From Stichopus chloronotus (Eukaryota > Echinodermata > Holothuroidea > Aspidochirotida > Stichopodidae), in contig CM037833.1 of assembly GCA_021234535.1 (NCBI GenBank), positions 20,829,738 through 20,893,737 on the forward strand: a stretch of DNA of 64,000 bases. Direction: 5' to 3'. Below the pieces are notes generated by a model. That model was not told the origin of the DNA and made no database searches. It was given only the letters and a program-made list of their open reading frames with translations. A program made the translations under genes and the position numbers. This document shows positions 36,662 to 49,278 of the stretch, one piece after another; position 1 is the first letter of the stretch, and the number at the start of each line of letters is the position of its first letter.

Positions 36662-39600
36662 GTAAGTATGTAATTTCTAGATTTAATATGAAACAATTGT
36701 ACTAAGCGACTTAATATATTTATCAAATATTAAAGTTACTTACAGTCATTAGATTTTAACTGACTTCAACCTAATTCGAGTGTGTATGACAGTAAGTAAA
36801 ATTGTAAAATCAATATTACAAGTGTGCATTTGTCAGAATTCTAGAAGAAAAGAACTGATCATCCACATGATTTCTTTCCTTCTTACTTAGTCTTTGAGAA
36901 AAGAAATTAGAGAAAACAAAGTCACCTTGACTATCAGTGCACTACATAGACCGTCCTACGTAACTTCAGGCCGGAGCAATACGAGGAGGGTAGGGAGGCA
37001 TATTTGTTAGAATGTTGAATCCAAAGATGCGATTATTTGTACTTGTTCTTTGTCTTTGGAATGCATATGGAACTTCATAACGTATACCTTAGATGGGTGT
37101 ATAAGTCGTTTAAAAGGGGCCTACGACTATGAAGTAAGTTATTCCATGGAGTATAGTCTGCATATGTTCCATGATTTGGAGTTCGGTTCATGGATGTGGG
37201 TTCACCTCTCCAGGTCACGACGTGCTGCAGGCCTGCATATCTCGTATCACTATTAAAGCCTCCCATCCGACGTGCAACGTAAATGTCACACTAAAACAGT
37301 GAAAGAAAATCGCTGCTTCAAATGTTGTGTGTGCAATGATTGAAGTTTTCAACTCTTCTGACTCCAACCGCTTCCCTTCAACGCTTTCTTTGCCTCATTC
37401 CCCTACAAACTACAGAGCACTATCAATATTACATCATATAGAAATGAGGTAACCCAATTGACAATCAGTTCCTACTTCCATTGTCGGTGATATGGTAAAA
37501 TGTCATATGCAAATGGTAAAAAGTCATTTCAGCAACGTGACCTTTTCGTTACTTACACACAAAAGTCTACGGCTCTCACAAGAAAGGACTATATGATTAA
37601 CAGCGGAAGGGAACCTGTGAATGGAAGTGTTCTTTTCTCCTTACATTTTTACTCAAAGTACCATCTTGTCTGTCGCATATTAAGTTGTGTGGCGAACCGT
37701 GGCATATATACTTATTACATTCCCATATAAAAAATAACCTGACTTTGAAACGAAATAATTATTTGCTAAATAAAACAATCAGTGCAGTTAACTCATTTGA
37801 TCCTTCTCCCATCGTTTTACGAAATTCGATCTTATGACACTTATATAACAGACAACACAGTAGTGCTCTCTGTCACTTACGTAGAAAATAAATGAGTGAC
37901 TGAGTTGCTAGTGACGCCCAGTATATCCTCTCTCACATCCCAATGCACCTCTTGAACCTGTTATCATCGTATCCTGTAAAAACACTCCTGACAGAGATGT
38001 TTCCTTCACAACGCCTTGGGCAGCAGTAAGTAGAAAGTCTACATCAAGGGGGGAGTGCACGCATGCAACTCACCTGAAGGCTCCTTGTTCATATGCAAAC
38101 GATTGCGCAGTTACAGTTCCTATTAGGTAATGTAAACAAAAGGGTCTGTTCCAAATACTAACAACCGAATACTCATTCCGGAAGTCCTCGGTACCCAGAC
38201 CGTCACAATTACCTCCTACCTTAAGAATTTCTTCAGACATGTATCAAGCCTTTTGGTTTTTACTATGATAATGCAAGTACCCACTGTATGTCTTTCTAAG
38301 TCTTTCCTCACACGGTATACTCTACTCAGGAAGTAGACACAGATATTGCCCTTCCCCTTAATTACCTCAACAGGCTATTTGGGTGGCTACAACGCCAACG
38401 CCCACCTTACAATCCACCCAGTAGCAATGTCTTTTCCGCTTAATACTAGACAGCGGTTGTCAGCCTGGTTGGCTAGCAAATTCCCTACCGTAGAAGTAGG
38501 TTTCAAATTTTTGCATGGCTCAGACTAATGCTCTTCTTTTCGATTACCGGGTACCTGTAACAAATGTAAAAATGTTGTATATTGGGGATCCATTGTCACC
38601 TGCCAATATCCTTTGCAAAGGTAAATTTTGGTGACCAATGTGTCTTGGACTAATTGGGCGAATGCCTGCTTCTGGTCAGGAATTACTTACAAATAGCCTA
38701 TATTACAGTCACCCTGTATAATTTGCGCATATCTACACAATTCTCAAGGCTACCATCGGGCTTACGCAAGGTTACTAATGCACATTTTACACATGATATG
38801 TCAAGATGGGACAGTAAATGGAACTTAAAACTGGGTGAAGGTATTCTGCAGTAGTCAGACGATAACTAATGGTTATCATGTAGGTAATGTAGGTCACGTA
38901 AGGCTGAAGTATGAAACATGTTAGGGACGATATCTCACGAAGTAAATGTTGCTGACTCCTCACTGGTACAATTGGTAGCCTGATGAGTGGAAAAGAGTTT
39001 CTACGCAAGTCAAAGAAGACAAAAGTCACTTGATGTTGGCAGAAACGAGAATTTGCAATATTTTAGACACGATATCTCGAGAAGGATTTACGGTGTTTGA
39101 TTCGATATCCGTACAGTATGTAGGTAATCCTTAGTCCTGCATGAAATGGGTAAGGCATAACTTAGTCTTACTTTTTGGTTCCTTTCGGTGCAGCTTGTTC
39201 GCTCTCCGTAAAATACACAATCGCCCAACTCCCCCAAACGTATTTTTCGTTGCCAAATTAAAGGAAAAATCAGGGTTTGACGGAGAAAATTCATTGATTT
39301 TTCTTTCTAAACTGATTGTTCACCGAAATATAGAGACGTTGGGAAGGTGTTTCAAGGTAAAAGAAGCGGTAATTATTGCGTTGATTTCTGTTGATTTAGA
39401 ATTATTTTGAATTCTTAGTATTTGTCGGGTACAAAAAAAAAAAGTTCATGTACAAAACAAGACAGCCTCCTCTGTACGATGACCAGTCACAGCGTAAGAT
39501 TGATATGACGTTATATGAATAAACATAATCGAATGTCTACGGTTCCCAAGCTGTTCGTGCATTGCGCAATGATAATACCTACAGCACACGTAGGCTACGT

Positions 39601-40768
39601 GTGAAACGTTCAGCCCCACCTCCTCATACCTTTAAAAGGCGATAGTATTGAATATTCCTATTTGATTCAATGAATATGGATGTTACACACTTTCGAAGTT
39701 TTTCACCTTTTTTTTTGCGAATTTGACTCGTTGCTCGAAATTGTTCACATGTTTTTAGGTAATCTTGATCATATTTGTTAATTAAAACTCATTTTACAGT
39801 ACCAGTGGGGAATTGTAGTGAAATAAATTGTGAAAATAAACCCTGATTTCCCATTGAAATTAGTTAGGGCTTCATACATAATTAAATTAGTTTAACGGCA
39901 TACGTGATTCTTTTCCGTACGTGAAAAAAAAAAAAAAAATTATGGATTTTTTTTTTTTTTTGACCAGGATGTAGGTCTCCGTTTGGTGTTCCAGTTCTGT
40001 GTAAAATGTTTTTAAGCTGTGTTATAGGACTGTCAGACAAACGAGTGCCCCTCTTACGTCCAGCCCTGTATGCGCGAAACTCATCAACCATTCATGCAAC
40101 AACAACCTTTCACAGAGCCCATCGACTCTGGCAAGAGCTGCTACGATTGAAACTGCTCACGAAATCTCAAGAAATTAATGTTACAATGGCTCATAGAATT
40201 CTGTGATAATATTCACGGTTTGAACCTATCAATGTTCATTGAGATAATAACACATGAGGTCATCCATGCATTAGAAAAAAAAAGGATCATTATTGATCCA
40301 ATGAGCCAACATTCCAAACCCTTCCTTATTTACGTCTGAATCAAATGGACATTGAAGAAAATTTTTTACGTTTATTCCTCTGCACTGGATAGTTGAAAAT
40401 CCGATTCCTGTGTATATGAGCGTAAAGACAGAGCGTAGGCGTAAAGAAATCAGTTTTTTATAAACTAGTTGAAATTAACGCTTCGTCATAAGCTACATGA
40501 CTGTAATGAAAGGAATTGTGTTGCACACGCTGCTTGTAACAGCCATGTTATGACAGTTTAAAAGACGGAAGCTGTTTTTAGCGGTATTTGCAACTTTTTG
40601 TGTGTTTACCTCTACTGTGAAGAGAAAATGTCAACCCTGGTTAGTATTCTTTCCAGCAGAAAGAATTATGACCAGGCTAATCCATAAACCATACTTTGGA
40701 ACAAAACCCCAGAAATGTTGAATTGATAATTTTTAAGTTAGGTAAAGGTAATATTTCTTTCCTTTCAG
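36662..40768 (+). other. Intron of NLR locus 2 with a transposon insertion
   Basis: This is 4.1 kb against 1.6 kb in locus 1. Part of the difference is the TTAA-type element at 39,262-39,855. It also has a poly-A and poly-T pair at about 39,925-39,962 that could form a hairpin. No exon recognised. The open frames at 37.0-37.3, 37.5-37.7 and 38.3-38.9 kb lack support. Confidence 0.55.
39262..39855. mobile_element. TTAA-type non-autonomous DNA transposon, older copy
   Basis: The left edge is TTAA plus AGGAAAAATCAGGGTTT and the right edge AAACCCTGATTTCCC followed by a degraded TTAA. Most of the body aligns to 45,927-46,578, including ctttctaaactgattgttc, cgtgcattgcgcaatg and cccacctcctcatacctt. 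No transposase frame is present. Confidence 0.7.
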
Positions 40769-40983
40769 ACTTTCACTCTTCATTCAAGTCCGTGTTTACT
40801 TGTATGTCTGTTGGTCCACCTATCATTTTTCTTCTCACAATTGTAATCTTCTTCAGATTACCAAGTCTCTTATCTCTCGAGAAGTTGTCGTTCAATGCAC
40901 CGGGAGCAGAGCTTAGTGAGGATGACGTCATCGGATTCTTAAACTGTGGACTGCAATCCAAGAGATTCATTCACAGGGATTTG
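40769..40983 (+). pseudogene. NLR locus 2 cassette exon A1 (frame-damaged)
   Basis: Acceptor ctttcctttcag, donor gtgagt. The downstream half reads FRLPSLLSLEKLSFN and LSEDDVIGFLNCGL, matching A1 of locus 1. From the acceptor that frame needs phase 2, whereas the NACHT exon leaves phase 0. The exon also ends in phase 0 instead of phase 2, so it is out of frame at both junctions. Confidence 0.65.
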
Positions 40984-41524
40984 GTGAGTAAATTGCAATA
41001 CTGGAATGCAGACATTCATGCAAGTTTGTGCAAAATAGTTTGTATTTTGGCCCTTTTTTCAGAAAGTTTCAATAGAATGAAAATAATTCAGATTACTTAT
41101 GTTAGAATAATTCTAACATAATAGACTGCTTCCTATATATGCTTTGCTTCTTACCAAATTGATACTACAAGAGACTGTAAGCAATTAAGGTGTCCAGTGA
41201 ATTACATGATTGTATACATTAAGTCACATCAAAAGGTGATAATCAACCACTGACAAAACAAAAATGATTAGATCACTAACATGAACGAATTCTTGAATTC
41301 TTGTTACCGACACAAAGAAGGCCACATGTGTTTTGTTTTACAACCTTGCACTAATTATCCTTTGATTTGACTTTCTGATGAAGACAATTTTCTCCATGTA
41401 TTTCCCTCAGTCTGGGAAAACAGTAGAGGGCATGTTGTCAAAAGAATAGACGTAACTCAGAACAGCAAATATTGTGCTAAATATTTGTAGTTTCATCAGT
41501 TTGTGTTTTTCAACTTGGTTACAG

Positions 41525-41593
41525 GTTTTACCACTGTGAGGTGCCAGAATCATTTAGATGTGAGGATATACCAGAATCCAAGGAATATCAAAG
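41525..41593 (+). pseudogene. NLR locus 2 cassette exon B1 (8-bp deletion)
   Basis: Acceptor cttggttacag, donor gtactt. It reads FYHCEVPESFRCEDIPES. It is 69 bp long against 77 bp in locus 1. The deletion near its end changes the exit phase from 1 to 2. Confidence 0.72.
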
Positions 41594-42195
41594 GTACTTG
41601 AATGATTAAATCAAGCAATCATTATGTATTAAGTACATCAAAATAACTGTGGAATAGATATGCAAGTGAGAGCCCGAATGTATCAAGAACCCAGATTTTG
41701 CATTTAAATCATTTTCTTCAAATAAAAAAAATTATAGAGTCATCATTGAACAAGTTTTCTTACCCAACAGAAGTTACGATTTGTTATAAGTTGGTTAACT
41801 GTATTAATGCAACTGTGCAAACGTGATGATTATTATAGATTTGCATTACGATACCTTTGAACGTCAATTTGTACATGTGTCTGTGCGAAAATCAGTGTAT
41901 GCGTGTGACAATGAAAAGTACCGTGATTGTCGAAAAAACCCAGTGGAATGAAAGAGAGGCATTATGATCAAGGGATTTTACTTCTTATGATAGTAACAAT
42001 CATTGCTTCAATATATATATCTTTCGAAAGTTGCTCCATTGACGTTAGTCAAATCAAAATAAAATAAAAACTCCATGGAATCCTTCCTACTTCCGCATCA
42101 GAATGGCATCATTTGTAAGGCATACGTTTGCACAGCATATTATTAGGCCCACTATTACTGCTATTAAAATTATTTTTTCTACTACTCTGATACAC

Positions 42196-42254
42196 TCCTG
42201 AGGCCGAGCCATGCCAGTGAACTTGATCTGCAATCGACTGGTATATGGACAGAG
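42196..42254 (+). pseudogene. NLR locus 2 cassette exon C1 (acceptor lost)
   Basis: The same 59-bp length as C1 of locus 1, reading LRPSHASELDLQSTGIW. The base pair before it is AC (gatacac) where locus 1 has AG (ttctcag). Donor is gttggt. Confidence 0.7.
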
Positions 42255-42342
42255 GTTGGTTTAAATGGGGTTATCATCATAAAAAAGATACTTCAATGAA
42301 TTACTATCTTGACAAGATTAAAAAGTAAACCTACTGCAGCTC

Positions 42343-42345
<3 letters not shown>

Positions 42346-42378
<33 letters not shown>

Positions 42379-42405
42379 TATATAAATATATATAAATATA
42401 TATAA

Positions 42406-42438
<33 letters not shown>
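42346..42438. repeat. (TA)n / TATATATAAA microsatellite
   Basis: TA dinucleotides interrupted by five regularly spaced aaatatatat 10-mers, in the intron between C1 and D1 of locus 2. Confidence 0.92.
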
Positions 42439-42548
42439 GTCATTCAACATTCAAGGTTTCTTCTAACAATATATATGGATAAATAAAATCGATCTAAGTA
42501 TTATCTTAAACTTATTGAACTAAGAATAAATGTGAAGTTGTTTTACAG

Positions 42549-42668
42549 ATTACAAAAATCGAAGATATCAGGCGACTCTGTTCGCGTATTGTAGTCATCG
42601 ATAGCGATACCAGTGAGTCAGTACAGAGATCAGTCATTGATGTACTGGTGAAAGCAGCTAAGCATGAC
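42549..42668 (+). pseudogene. NLR locus 2 cassette exon D1 (intact exon in a decayed gene)
   Basis: Acceptor gttgttttacag, donor gtgagt, 120 bp, phase 0 at both ends. It starts ITKIEDIRRLCSR and ends SVQRSVIDVLVKAAKHD. It is undamaged in itself. Confidence 0.75.
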
Positions 42669-43700
42669 GTGAGTACACAGTAAATTATAAACTGGATACA
42701 TTGATAAAATACATTATCAATAATTGGTAAAATCAATGACCGATTTAGTCAGAGTGAAGATTAATGAGAATCGTTCTCGAAGAAAGTGTATATAAAGCAC
42801 ATTTTCAGCTCAGTGTAATGAATATTTGGACAAAATTAAAGCATTAAGATTTCCACAGTTTAAAGTAGAAAAGTGGTTTCAATTGATGGCCACAATGTAA
42901 TTTCAATATTTAAATGGGTATCCGTTGTATTGAATAGACTGTTAAACATGATGTTAATACTTAACTAGATTTGATGCAATAATATTTAAAATATTACACT
43001 ATCTGACAAAGTTAATTCCACCTGCTCAGGTACCCACTTTTTTTCTACTGCATAAAAGAAAATGCAAAAGTCTGAAGATGCTAGCCAACTTATGTCAAAC
43101 AACTTACCTTATCAATATTTAAGTTGCACCATTACAAAAAACGTGAGTGGCATTGTTATTCTGATTGATTGTAACCTAGAAATACAATGTATGAAAAATA
43201 ATTACACTGATATAAGACCAACCAGGGGAAATGAAGCAACCTCTAATCTATAGAAACATGATCAACTGTTTCCTGACCTCTTCCGGCATTACATTATGAG
43301 AAATCCGATAAAGTAATCCCTGCAAACCGATAGTGACAATGAATAGAAGTAAAATGTGCACATTCATTCAGGAATATTAATACTGACACATTGCGACGCA
43401 CATAACCCTCTTTTCCTACCTCGCCCTCATTGATTACCCTCATTAACTCCACTCCCCTCTCCTGTTACTGTAACACTGCGCCTCATCAAAGAGACAAATA
43501 CACAGAACGTAATGCTATTCCATAATAACAAAGTAAGAAACACATGTTTCTATGATATATATATCTTTAGAAAAAGTAATATCAATTAATATTTCTGTTA
43601 ATTAATTACACGGCCAATATAACGGCATGATCACTTTTACATTATGGAGATAATAAAATCACGTTTAGTCATGATTTTATTAATCTATCTTCATGTTAAG

Positions 43701-43937
43701 ATTCCCATATTCAGTGTGCATCTATCCGAATCCTTTGATTCTGTTGGTGTTGATGGTATTATTCTCAAGTCTGGTATCTCTCTGCCAATCCTCTCAACAC
43801 TTGAGGTGATGGGGATGCAGACAGTGACAGGGAGAGAAACAGATGAAGATGAGGCTAATGGAACTTTAACGGCTGCATTGCATCACCCTAAGCTATATTT
43901 TTACCTCCCGGAAAGCAAAATTCTCAACTGGTTCTAA
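43701..43937 (+). pseudogene. NLR locus 2 cassette exon A2 (donor lost, runs to a stop)
   Basis: Acceptor tcttcatgttaag, then IPIFSVHLSESF, SGISLPILSTLEVMGMQ and VTGRETDEDEANG, aligning with A2 of locus 1. Where locus 1 has donor gtaagt, this copy has aaagca, so the frame runs on through a short tail to TAA at 43,935-43,937. It could only serve as a terminal exon. Confidence 0.72.
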
Positions 43938-44623
43938 GTTACAGTACTCTTAGATTGACAGCAAATTCGAAAGATGCAGAGCAGCTCGTATTATACAGCG
44001 TACACAGGGATCCATTGTTTTGATTACACATGTGGAGGAATTTAAGACAGGCGGAGGGAGGGACTAGAGGTAGGTGGTTGGGAGAACTGAAACTGTCTTG
44101 GGTGATGAGTTTTTGTCTTTAAACCATCTGGCACACTGGAAGAGATTACAGCTAGTGAGGTAGGCATAATTCTAATGAATATGTACACAAATATTGAGAA
44201 AATGAGGATGGAATGAAATATGGGCCTAGAATATTATTAAATGAAATTTAGTGTTGGTGTATGTAGGAGCTAGTTTGAAAGAAGAGGCCACTTAAAGTGC
44301 GCCACGTTTTCGCTGCCTCTTTTTCGCTCGTGGAAAATAGAAGGTAGTTCGCACAATTAGATGTACGGGTGACCTAGTTTTCTGATTGACGAATGGCTTG
44401 TAGAAGTAACGTCCGTTGTTTTTTTTTTATTTTTGTCTCATCAAATTACCCATTACTCAAAAACTTATCTTTGTTTCTTTGTTTCTAAGCTAGTTTTTTT
44501 TTATTAAATGTTATCAAGTATTTGTAACTAACATGATCAGACATTTATTGTGGAAAAAAAATACACAATTAGTTGACATCATTGTCGTGTGACGTCATAG
44601 CTTTTCTTATTGTCTGTTGTTAG

Positions 44624-44662
44624 GATCATTTTTACCAGTCCTGAGATCGAAGAAAGTTAAAG
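44624..44662 (+). pseudogene. NLR locus 2 cassette exon B2 (truncated relic)
   Basis: Matches only the second half of B2 of locus 1 (ggatc-t-tacc, then gaagaaagttaRag before a GT). About 35 bp of the start, including the xxxCxLP codons, is missing. In the expected phase it contains a TAA. Confidence 0.6.
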
Positions 44663-45373
44663 GTACAGTAAAATGGCAACCATTGTTAATCCGTCAACGT
44701 AATCTACGCTAACCATTCTTGTAAAAACAACGAAATCAAACAACCACAGCTAACTTCTGCTGTTCTGTCTTTGCAGCAGTGGATTTCTCTCAATTCAAAA
44801 ATTTCTAGATTGCAACTCGGATTTTCCAACATTCTAATTTTGTATATTACTACATTCACAAACACGTGACTGGGAAAGTAATTTTAAGATAATGTCTCAA
44901 ATGTCGCTTGGATTAACCTCACAAAGTAGAGCCGTTGACTGTGTCACAAGTAGTACTATCAATTGGTATATATTGCGTATAAAAGCAAATGTGACAGCAG
45001 AGATTCCGATGAAAATTGAAGACTGTTTGCGCATCATTCACGGTAATGTACCATCCTCGAGTTGTCATTACAACGTATGTCCTATCAAGATTATTTATTT
45101 CTAACCACCACACGATTTCAATCGCTTGTACCACATTCTTTTTTTTTTCCCCTAGTATTGGTTCTGATTATTTATTTCCGAAATTGTTTAAACTATGCAT
45201 CATAGTTATTGTTCTTTCATTGCCTAATCATTTCTCCAGTTAGTTCAGACAGACATGTGTTACCAGGACATGTATTCAGGACAACGCTACTGATTGCAAA
45301 TTGTGTAATAAAATTAATAATTTGTGTAATTAAAATAATACAAGTCTTAAGTTTTTTTTTTTCACGTGTATAG

Positions 45374-45471
45374 TTTTCTGGCGTTCTTATGGTCGCGATA
45401 AAAAAAGATAAAGATTGAATCACCGGTCCGGTCGTTGGCTACTACATAAAGACACTGCCTCACTATTTCCA
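45374..45471 (+). pseudogene. NLR locus 2 cassette exon C2 (one nonsense codon)
   Basis: The same 98-bp length and phases as C2 of locus 1, acceptor acgtgtatag, donor gtaagg. It reads FWRSYGRDKKR, then TAA at 45,409-45,411 where locus 1 has a Tyr codon, then RLNHRSGRW and a tail ending ASLFP. Confidence 0.75.
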
Positions 45472-45802
45472 GTAAGGTTTTCTTTTTTGAATAGAATATA
45501 AGAAAACCTAAAAATGTAATGCATAATTAGGGACGCCTGTTCACATCGTCGATGTGTTCGAACTTCTGAACACACCCATATGAGATAATGTGGCATTATA
45601 ACATAATAGTTTGTCGTAGGATATTTGGAATATATCTGTTGAAACATCAAATAGCAAAACGGACGTAGGAAAAATATGGAAGAAATGTTCCCTTCCTATT
45701 TTCTATTAAGTCAATACACTTATACAGGATATCATGACATTACAGAAAGTAACTTGCAATTTATCGGTGAAACATAGCCCTAATTAAAATAAAAAATAAC
45801 CA

Positions 45803-47105
45803 GATGGCAATCCACGGAGTTGCATCTCATCCCTATCGTTGTCCATAATTACTCGCTCTTTTATATGTATGTATTATAGTCGATCGAGAGTTTGATCGAA
45901 CATCCTTACATTATACACAGTACTTAAAGGGGAAATCATAGTTTGACTTAAAAATTCACCTTTAGTTGATTTTTCTTTCTAAACTGATTGTTCCCCGAAA
46001 TATAGAGACATTGGGGAAGTGGTTCAAGGTAGAAGAAACGGTAATTATTGTGTTAATTACTGTTGAATGAGAATTCTTAATATTTTTCGGACACAAAAAA
46101 TAAACGTTCATGTACAAGACAAGATAGCCTCCGCTTTACGATGACCAATCACAGCGTAAGACTGAGATGACGTCATATAAATAAACATAACCGAATGTTT
46201 AGGGTTGTTTCCATGCTGCTCGTGCATTGCGCAATGCTAAGTAAACAAGAGTTTAGTGATAGTTGATACATACAGCACACGTAGGCTGCGTATGAAACTG
46301 TTCGTTTGATATTTTGTTCACTGTACTCAATAGGAAGCCCCACCTCCTCATACCTTAAAAAGGCGATAGTATTGATTCTTCATATTTGATTCGATGAATA
46401 TGGATGCTACAGACTTTCGGAGTTCTTTACCGAGTTTTTACGAATTTGACTCGTTTCTCGAAATTGTCCATATGTTTTGAAATAATCTCGAACATATTTG
46501 TTAGTTACAACTCATTGTACGATACCGGTGGGGAGTTGTAGTGAAATAAATTGTGAAAGAAACCCCTGATTTCCCCTTTAAGTTCACGTAGATAAGCGCA
46601 ACACTCTGGGCCATGGATGCGAGAAGACCGCGCAAGTATTGTGTGAATGTTGAAGCCACGGGCGCTCAGTCCAAGCATGGTTGCGTAGGTTGAAATATTA
46701 GTTCACATTGTACCGAAAAGCAAACGTATAATAAGTTATGTTGCACCTTGTACTGTAAACAGAACCTACTGTGTGCAGAACCTACTGCAAAATTAAGATT
46801 TTCACTAATTTGACCTTCGACCTCTGAGGAGGAGTTGCGGACGCAACATTTTGAAAATTGAAATTTTCTTCCGCGCACAGACACACCCGAATCTTCGCAC
46901 ATTTTGATCCCTACCCTAATGGGGGATGTCTCAGGTCACCTTAAAGACCATACCAGGCTAGACCCCCATGTCTGATATATCAACCGTACATATTGTTACC
47001 ATGGAAACTGTTGCTATGGCAACTGAGAGAGACATAACACATTCTACCGTCCCAAAGCAACTAGAATATCTCATTCCGTACATTACACGTATAGGGATGA
47101 GGTAA
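45803..47105 (+). repeat. Dispersed repeat, copy interrupted by a TTAA-type element
   Basis: The outer parts (45,803-45,915 and 46,640-47,105) match the inverse of 28,450-29,695 and partly 31,115-31,390. The inner 660 bp is the transposon at 45,927-46,578, so this looks like a nested insertion. Confidence 0.5.
45927..46578. mobile_element. TTAA-type non-autonomous DNA transposon, younger copy
   Basis: Ends AAGGGGAAATCA and TGATTTCCCCTTT lie inside TTAA or TTTAA on both sides, with inverted repeats of about 16 bp (cttaaaggggaaatca at 45,923 and its inverse at 46,567-46,582). TTAA targets are used by the piggyBac and Kolobok superfamilies. An AGGGG-type end suggests Kolobok but does not settle it. 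It shares most of its body with 39,262-39,855 and has no coding sequence. Confidence 0.72.
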
Positions 47106-47508
47106 CAAATGAATCTAATAGACTCTTAATGTGCGCAGGACGAGAAAAGTCCAATTAGAAAATCAATACATCGTTACTTAAATGTCAAATTTGTATTTCA
47201 AAATATTTGGCAAAATGTTTCTTCAGACTGCTTAATATTCACCTTAATGTCTTTGTTACGCTTCATACCGAAAATCGATAGATTACAAACCCCACAAACA
47301 CATTACAGTGTGTGAGCGAAAGGTGTAAAATCTTTAGGATTTTCGTTTATTGTAGTATTCGAGGTTTTGGTTAAGTAACCGACTAAACTGGATTATTGAT
47401 GTTCGCACCATAACACACCCATAGAATACTTTTTCATTGGGCACATCTCTTACTTTTGACGAAAATTATCAATAAATGAAATTGACTCTTTTGGGCAAAA
47501 AAAAAGCG

Positions 47509-47678
47509 TTTATATTGTCACATGGTTTATATTGTCACATGGTTTATATTGTCACATGGTTTATATTGTCACATGGTTTATATTGTCACATGGTTTATAT
47601 TGTCACATGGTTTATATTGTCACATGGTTTATATTGTCACATGGTTTACATTGTCACATGGTTTATATTGTCACATGG
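47509..47678. repeat. 17-bp minisatellite, ten copies
   Basis: Ten head-to-tail copies of tttatattgtcacatgg. Only the ninth differs (tttacattg). It lies in the intron before D2 of the decayed NLR. Because 17 is not a multiple of 3, all three frames stay open and produce spurious repetitive open frames. Confidence 0.97.
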
Positions 47679-48040
47679 TTGTTAGTAAACGTCCATGGCT
47701 TAATTGATGCAACGTTACAGTTTCACTTTAAATTTCATTGTAAAATTGTATTGCATTGAATTTCTGTGTTTTTCGACAAGTTTTGATGCAACCATGAACA
47801 GGTTTTTATAAGAGAAGTCTAGAATGTATCTGCATTGAAGTTGCTTCGCTTTACATGAGTTTACTACACCCTAACAGCTATGACTTTAAAGATTAGGTTT
47901 ACGTCCTCTTTTAGTATATAATCCTACTCAGTGTTCTTTTCCTTGCGTAACAAAGAACGCTTTGTAGGTTTTGTAGGAGATTTATTTTACTTGGTATATG
48001 GTCACTGAAATTGTCATTTCATCGGTCTTATGCTTTATAG

Positions 48041-48088
48041 ATGAAATCTCCTGGTGATGAAGTGACTATTGTTGGTTACGATAAAGAG
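48041..48088 (+). pseudogene. NLR locus 2 short tail exon D2
   Basis: A 48-bp, 16-codon exon (acceptor ttatgctttatag, donor gtaagg), phase 0 at both ends, reading MKSPGDEVTIVGYDKE. Same length, phase and acidic end as 17,051-17,098. Confidence 0.5.
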
Positions 48089-48605
48089 GTAAGGTTATAT
48101 CTATGCATCTTGTTAAACTAATTGTTATTGTATACAGTCTGAGAAACCTCTCAAGACAAAGTACCAATGGCATAATACCCCTGCACCTGAAAGTTATCAG
48201 TGGGATGAGAATGTAATAGGAATCGTTCTTTTTTGGCCGTCTACCGTAATGCTGTCTGTGAATTAGTCTCTACATTAAAATTAGCCATTACTGACTGACG
48301 AAATAACCAAAGCTTTCAAGGACCCAGTAACCGAAAACAGCAGCGTACTGTTACTATACACACCACTCATAGCCTTACTTAATCAATGGAAGGAATCTGT
48401 TCTCCCAAAAGATTTACTTTGTAAATACTGCATGTACCAGGCACAGTCATATCATATTTTGCACAAAGTATGTCATATGAAAGATTCACAGTCTTGTATT
48501 TTAAGTGGAAATATGTATTTACTATCGGACAAACGCCTGTCACATGTAATCTTGTTACCACCTTTGTTGAATGACCGTAAACGATGTATTTCTTCTGTCC
48601 ATCAG

Positions 48606-48631
48606 GTCAACACCTTCAGAACTTTCTGGAA
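48606..48631 (+). pseudogene. NLR locus 2 candidate 26-nt microexon
   Basis: Acceptor ttctgtccatcag, donor gtaaag, reading VNTFRTFW plus two bases. Counterpart of 18,579-18,604. Confidence 0.4.
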
Positions 48632-49278
48632 GTAAAGTATTTTTGAAAGTGATGATTTTGTTTTATCTGAATGATTGTTGAATCACGGCCTCACTTAATT
48701 ACACCAGATAATCCTGCAAAACGAAGGCACATTGTTTTGTATTGAATGTATTTATATGTGTACTTCCTTCAACTTTTGTGCACATAAGGCGATCGTATAC
48801 ACAATGTACTGTAGAGCAAGTAAAAGTTATCTTCAAATCGTAGTGCACAGGATTTGTTAAATAGTTTCATTCTAACAGGTACGATTTTCTCCATTTTACC
48901 TTAATTGACATTTTGCAGATGACAATTAACTCAAACAATTTTTTTCTTGCCACCGGTTAACACCATTGCAGCAAAGAAGGTCGGTTTCCACAACTAACCT
49001 GTGGCTGTGACAAACAGCAGATGATAGTCAACTACTGTCACACAAATTCGTAACATAGAGCATGCCACATGTCACCGGTTTAATTAACGTTTGTAGATGT
49101 TCGTTTGTTAGACGTTTTATAGAAGTTTGTTCCACAAAGTTAACTCATTCAAGACAGTGACATACGAACATGTGCTTAAGTCACAAACATCGGTCAAAGA
49201 CGTTGACTACTTCTCTATCATACTTGAGAGATCTGATAAATCTTTGGCTATAAACTTATATTTCAGGTAATATTTCAG

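Noticed and set aside
47476..47759. Three overlapping open frames rich in Trp, His and Met
   Set aside because: They are readings of the 17-bp tandem repeat in all three frames.
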